Source: Hyperoodon ampullatus (taxonomy: Eukaryota; Chordata; Mammalia; Artiodactyla; Ziphiidae). From it: a stretch of DNA of 64,000 bases. The notes beneath the pieces are model-generated. The model was not told the DNA's origin. It saw only the letters and a program-made list of their open reading frames with translations, and did not search any database. Position numbers and translations under genes: made by a program. The DNA is taken from positions 5,159,527-5,223,526 of the forward strand of contig OX457074.1 in assembly GCA_949752795.1 (NCBI GenBank), written 5' to 3'. Positions 60,721-64,000 of this stretch are shown here, piece by piece. The first letter of the stretch is position 1; every line of letters starts with the position of its first letter.

Positions 60721-62014
60721 ACAGTGACTAAAGCTAGAAAGGGCCGGGGCAGGCAACGCAGTGTAAAAAATTACAGAAAATGTTATCTGTGTTACCCTCA
60801 TCTCTTGCCTGGATTTCTTTAAAAGTTTTCTTGTTGCCCTCCACTCCAATCCCCCAATCTGGTTGGAACATAGTACCCAGACTAATCCTTTAAAAATATA
60901 AACCAGATCATGTTATTCCCCTGCCATATCATGAGAGGTCTTGTAGGCCACAGTAAGGAATTTGAGTTTCATGGCAAAAACAGAAAAACTCTAATAAAAT
61001 ATAAAAATATAACCATAACAGGATGCAGCCAGTTATCAAAGTCAAATAACTTCCATATATCTTTCTGAGTCTCAAGGTAAACTACTGTAGTACAAAATAA
61101 TGCTTAATATTGAAAATAAGTGTATCTTAGTGTACTCAGTTTATGGTAACAGTGAAGAACATAACCTGTTTTAAAAATATTTTTCTTTAAGATGGCTAAA
61201 ATTTCGCTGAAATTTGAGGGATACCCAAGATATTCAGGATACATTTTCCAATGGTTCTGGGTAGTCTAGGAGGTTCTTTACACTATAGTCAACCAGCACG
61301 TATGTATGTCTTGCTTTCACAGAAAATATCCATTCCAAGTTCAATTCAGTTCCTTTTTCTTAGCATCTTCAAAGTGTAAGTCCTACGTAAAGATTTATAG
61401 GATTTTGTCCCTGCTTCCATGGATCTTGCAATCTAGTGGGGGACTCAGCATGCAAATACTTAGGAATGCCAGGAATACTCTTTACCAGCACTAGGGCAGA
61501 ATTTTTCACCCTGAAGCAGGGACTGGGCTGGTTATGGGCTAGACTGCAGTAGCAGCTATGAGCAAGAAAAAAATGTCCCGAGCACAGTAACTTGTTAACT
61601 TCTAACATTTGCAAAGAGAATGTGCCTTTCCCAGTCATGATATTCTACAAAAGTGAACAAAGAATGGTATGACTATGTGCCCAAATAATGGGCACTGAAA
61701 ACAACTTCCCTGGATGCCTGTTTCTTCCCAGGTGATTCCTAAGTCAGAGGTATATAAATTGGGAGCTGTGTGTTTTATGTTACAAGTAATCCCAAATGTA
61801 GTTTCTACACATTAAAAATAAGGATGGTAAAATCATAAGTCTAACAGAGGAAAGTCTCAAATAACTTGTCTTTTTAATTTTTAAGAGGCTATAACCCCTA
61901 GAATAAGATTGTTTAATAAAAGAATCAATAAATTTTAAAATCTACATAATACAGATCCTATACATATATGAAAATTAGCAACAAGTCTAAAATTTTTTTA
62001 AACAGGCAAATATG

Positions 62015-62037
62015 ATACACACACACACACACACACA
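62015..62037. repeat. (CA)n microsatellite near exon 2
   Basis: About ten CA units starting 24 bases below the exon 2 boundary, so inside intron 2 just after the donor. Confidence 0.95.
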
Positions 62038-62060
62038 AAACAGCATAAAGTTAGACTTAC

Positions 62061-62122
62061 CGTAATAGGAGTTCTTTGGGAAGTTTTTTATTAATTGCAG
62101 CTTCATCGCTATTTGAGAACAT
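62061..62122 (-). CDS. FBXL20: FBXL20 exon 2 (residues 15-35, start of F-box)
   Basis: Sixty-two bases, MFSNSDEAAINKKLPKELLL plus two bases of Arg. The LPKELLL motif opens the F-box. It begins with ATG right after a TTTTGCAG acceptor; this Met is codon 15 in the usual protein, whose first 14 codons sit on exon 1 beyond the window. Residue 23 reads Ala; from memory the human protein has Val. Intron 2 below it is 22.9 kb. Confidence 0.96.
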
Positions 62123-62339
62123 CTGCAAAAACAAAATCATTGTGTCAAGTGTCACTTAACATTTTATTATGTTCAACTCAACAGTTTAGAGGTAATCCTC
62201 TTAGGAGAGAGGTGAATAAGTACAGTGGTTATAAGCCAAAGTCATATTTTCAGAAACTCTTTAGGCTAAAAAATGTCTGAGACATTTAATTTGTTCCCTG
62301 TCTTTAGGAAAAAAATGAACTAATAGCAGTCAGAAGCAT

Positions 62340-62460
62340 GACATTATGTGCCAGGTGCTATTTTCAGTGTATTTTATGTATTAGTGTACTGAATCTTCAT
62401 ACTACCCTTAATCTTCATTGTACATATAAGGAAACTGAGTTACAAAAGGTTTATTTGCAT
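62340..62460 (-). repeat. MIR remnant
   Basis: 'atgtgccaggtgctattttc' and 'acatataaggaaactgagtt' match reverse MIR. Confidence 0.6.
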
Positions 62461-63209
62461 ATCAGTACAGAGTGGCCATTTAAAAATGCCATTAAGGTAA
62501 GGTTATTCTCCAAATCTAACTCACATTTATTTGTTCACAGAGATGTTCAGAAACCTAGGATAGGAAATGTTCTCTTTCAAATTTTATATATCATGCAGAA
62601 AAGTAATAATGCCTCATAACCACCACCATATGCATTCTGGATGCATGCAGGATCATTTAACAAAACGAAATAACTCACAATGGGTACTTTTAACAGAGCC
62701 GTCACTATAAGCTTGTCTAGTAAGCTACATAAAAAAACCAAGTATCTGTATATCCAATAAAAAGCAACTAAAAACAATACACATGTCACTGAAGCTGAGA
62801 GGAATATGTTCAGTCCCTGCTATTAGGTATGACATAGATGCCTCCTGACTTCATACAATGAACATTTACTGAACACCCTGTATTAGGCACTTTTCTAGGC
62901 AATGAAATACAAAAACAGTAAGATGTTATCTCTGTACTTAGGAGCCCCTGCTCTACAATGAAGAACACAGAAATAAGCAAATACTAATTTTGGACTGGCA
63001 TCAAGGAGATAAGCTAGAAATATATTAAAATTATAGTTCAAGTAAAAGATGATGCAGGTAAGATTACAGGGGTGGTGGAAGTGGAAAATAAAAAAAGTAG
63101 ACAAAAGGATTTTTAAAGAAGCTACAGGACTTGCTGATGGAAAGTTGGATCATCTACCAAGTTTCAGTGCAGCAAACACACTATGTTAAAATAAAAGTAA
63201 TGCTGCCTG

Positions 63210-63356
63210 TGGGATAGGGAGGGTAGGAGGGAGACGCAAGAGGGAGGGGATATGGGAACATATGTATATGTATAACTGATTCATTTTGTTATAAAGCAGA
63301 AACTAACACACCATTGTTAAGCAATTATACTCCAATAAAGATGTAAAAAAAAAAAA
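63210..63356 (+). mobile_element. Very short 5'-truncated L1
   Basis: Only the last 147 bases of an L1 3' UTR, ending 'caataaagatgta' and an A run. A perfect 17-base duplication aaaagtaatgctgcctg flanks it (63193-63209 and 63357-63373). In intron 1. Confidence 0.95.
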
Positions 63357-63373
63357 AAAAGTAATGCTGCCTG

Positions 63374-64000
63374 ACAATTACATGTCTTTGGAAATTGCCT
63401 GACATCAAAGAATAATCTGCTTCCCTAAATTCTCTACCCATTAATGGAAGGTATTAAGAAAAAATCATATCCCTTTTCTATAAGGCAGACTTTCAAAATG
63501 AAGCCATCACATTTCCTCCTAAACAAGTTCTCAAATTCCACGGCTTCTAAGACTCTACACCATTAAGATCATTCTTCTCCAGGTACACTTATAGGAAAGA
63601 ATGCATGATGTAGTTACAAAGTATACCCTGAATAATCTAGGGTTGATGACATAAATAACAATGTCTTGCAAAGACAGCTAATGTATCCAAAATTGAGACC
63701 TGCCTGGGGGACTTCTTAGCACACAACATATATCTTAAGCTTGAAATCTTGGGGAAAAATCAAGTTAGTAAGTATAAAACAATATCACTAAGCTAAGCAC
63801 CCAATATACTAGACTATGACCAACTCAAATCCACAAAATATAAAAGATAATCATTTTTATACTAGAAATGCTAAGCTCTTTAGCTTGTATATTCAAAGTA
63901 TTTAATTGAATGCTACGTACCTCACCCACCAAGGCACTTTGCTCACTTGAATATATACGGTAATTAAATTGATAAAAAATATAAACCTGCTATGTGTTGT
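63374..64000 (-). other. FBXL20: Intron 1, unique sequence to window end
   Basis: No repeat, exon or CpG-rich promoter is visible; exon 1 must lie further up. Confidence 0.6.

Larger units (their letters stand above)
775..64000 (-). other. FBXL20: FBXL20 gene, partial (exons 2-15 and 3' UTR; exon 1 outside)
   Basis: FBXL20 (mouse name SCRAPPER) is the substrate-binding subunit of an SCF (SKP1-CUL1-F-box) E3 ubiquitin ligase; reported targets include the synaptic protein RIM1 and the lipid kinase VPS34. In the window, 14 exons read on the minus strand give an F-box (about residues 26-72), a run of cysteine-type leucine-rich repeats (about 75-400) and a C-terminal CIIL prenylation box. Exon lengths 62, 55, 75, 95, 69, 96, 127, 75, 131, 61, 45, 57, 213 and 105+3 add to 422 codons plus stop; every split codon closes. 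FBXL2 is the close paralogue, but residues such as DNCPLITDASLEHL and the CIIL end fit FBXL20. The lower boundary is inferred from a candidate poly(A) signal; the upper end is cut by the window. All splice sites are GT-AG. Confidence 0.96.

Overview
The window is mammalian nuclear DNA from a cetacean (whale or dolphin). The evidence is the dense load of CHR-family tRNA-derived SINEs, which begin with a 'gggcttccctggtggcgcagtggtt' type head split here by many variants, plus L1 elements and old MIR, L2 and DNA-transposon relics. No bacterial genes, operons or CRISPR arrays are present. The species cannot be named from the sequence; toothed and baleen whales are not separated.

One protein-coding gene fills the window: FBXL20, on the minus strand, encoding an F-box and leucine-rich-repeat substrate receptor of SCF ubiquitin ligases. 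I could place 14 coding exons (2 to 15) by their reading frame, consensus splice sites and recalled protein order. They run from 62122 down to 7629. The exon lengths sum to 422 codons plus a stop, and all split codons match. With the 14 codons expected on exon 1, beyond position 64000, this gives the family length of 436 residues. The promoter and exon 1 are outside the window. There is no frameshift or premature stop in the exons.

Layout: 1-790 is probable downstream flank with an old MIR. About 775-7628 is probably a long 3' UTR: it is nearly free of repeats except one young SINE. 7629-22716 holds exons 15 to 7, closely spaced. 22717-34930 is intron 6, made largely of two decayed minus-strand L1s peppered with SINEs, a hAT-like and a pogo/Tigger-like DNA transposon. 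34931-39129 holds exons 6 to 3. 39130-62060 is the 22.9-kb intron 2, containing a near full-length plus-strand L1 (about 40626-46766) broken by a SINE, a SINE-in-SINE-in-L1 nest, and further L1, mariner and SINE pieces. Exon 2 is at 62061-62122, followed by part of intron 1.

I found no clearly new biological system. The best leads are the repeat-poor long 3' UTR, SINEs very close to splice sites or in inverted pairs around exons, repeated SINE insertion at one target site, and SINEs whose structure links the long and short CHR subfamilies. Family assignments and human comparisons are from memory, not from a search.
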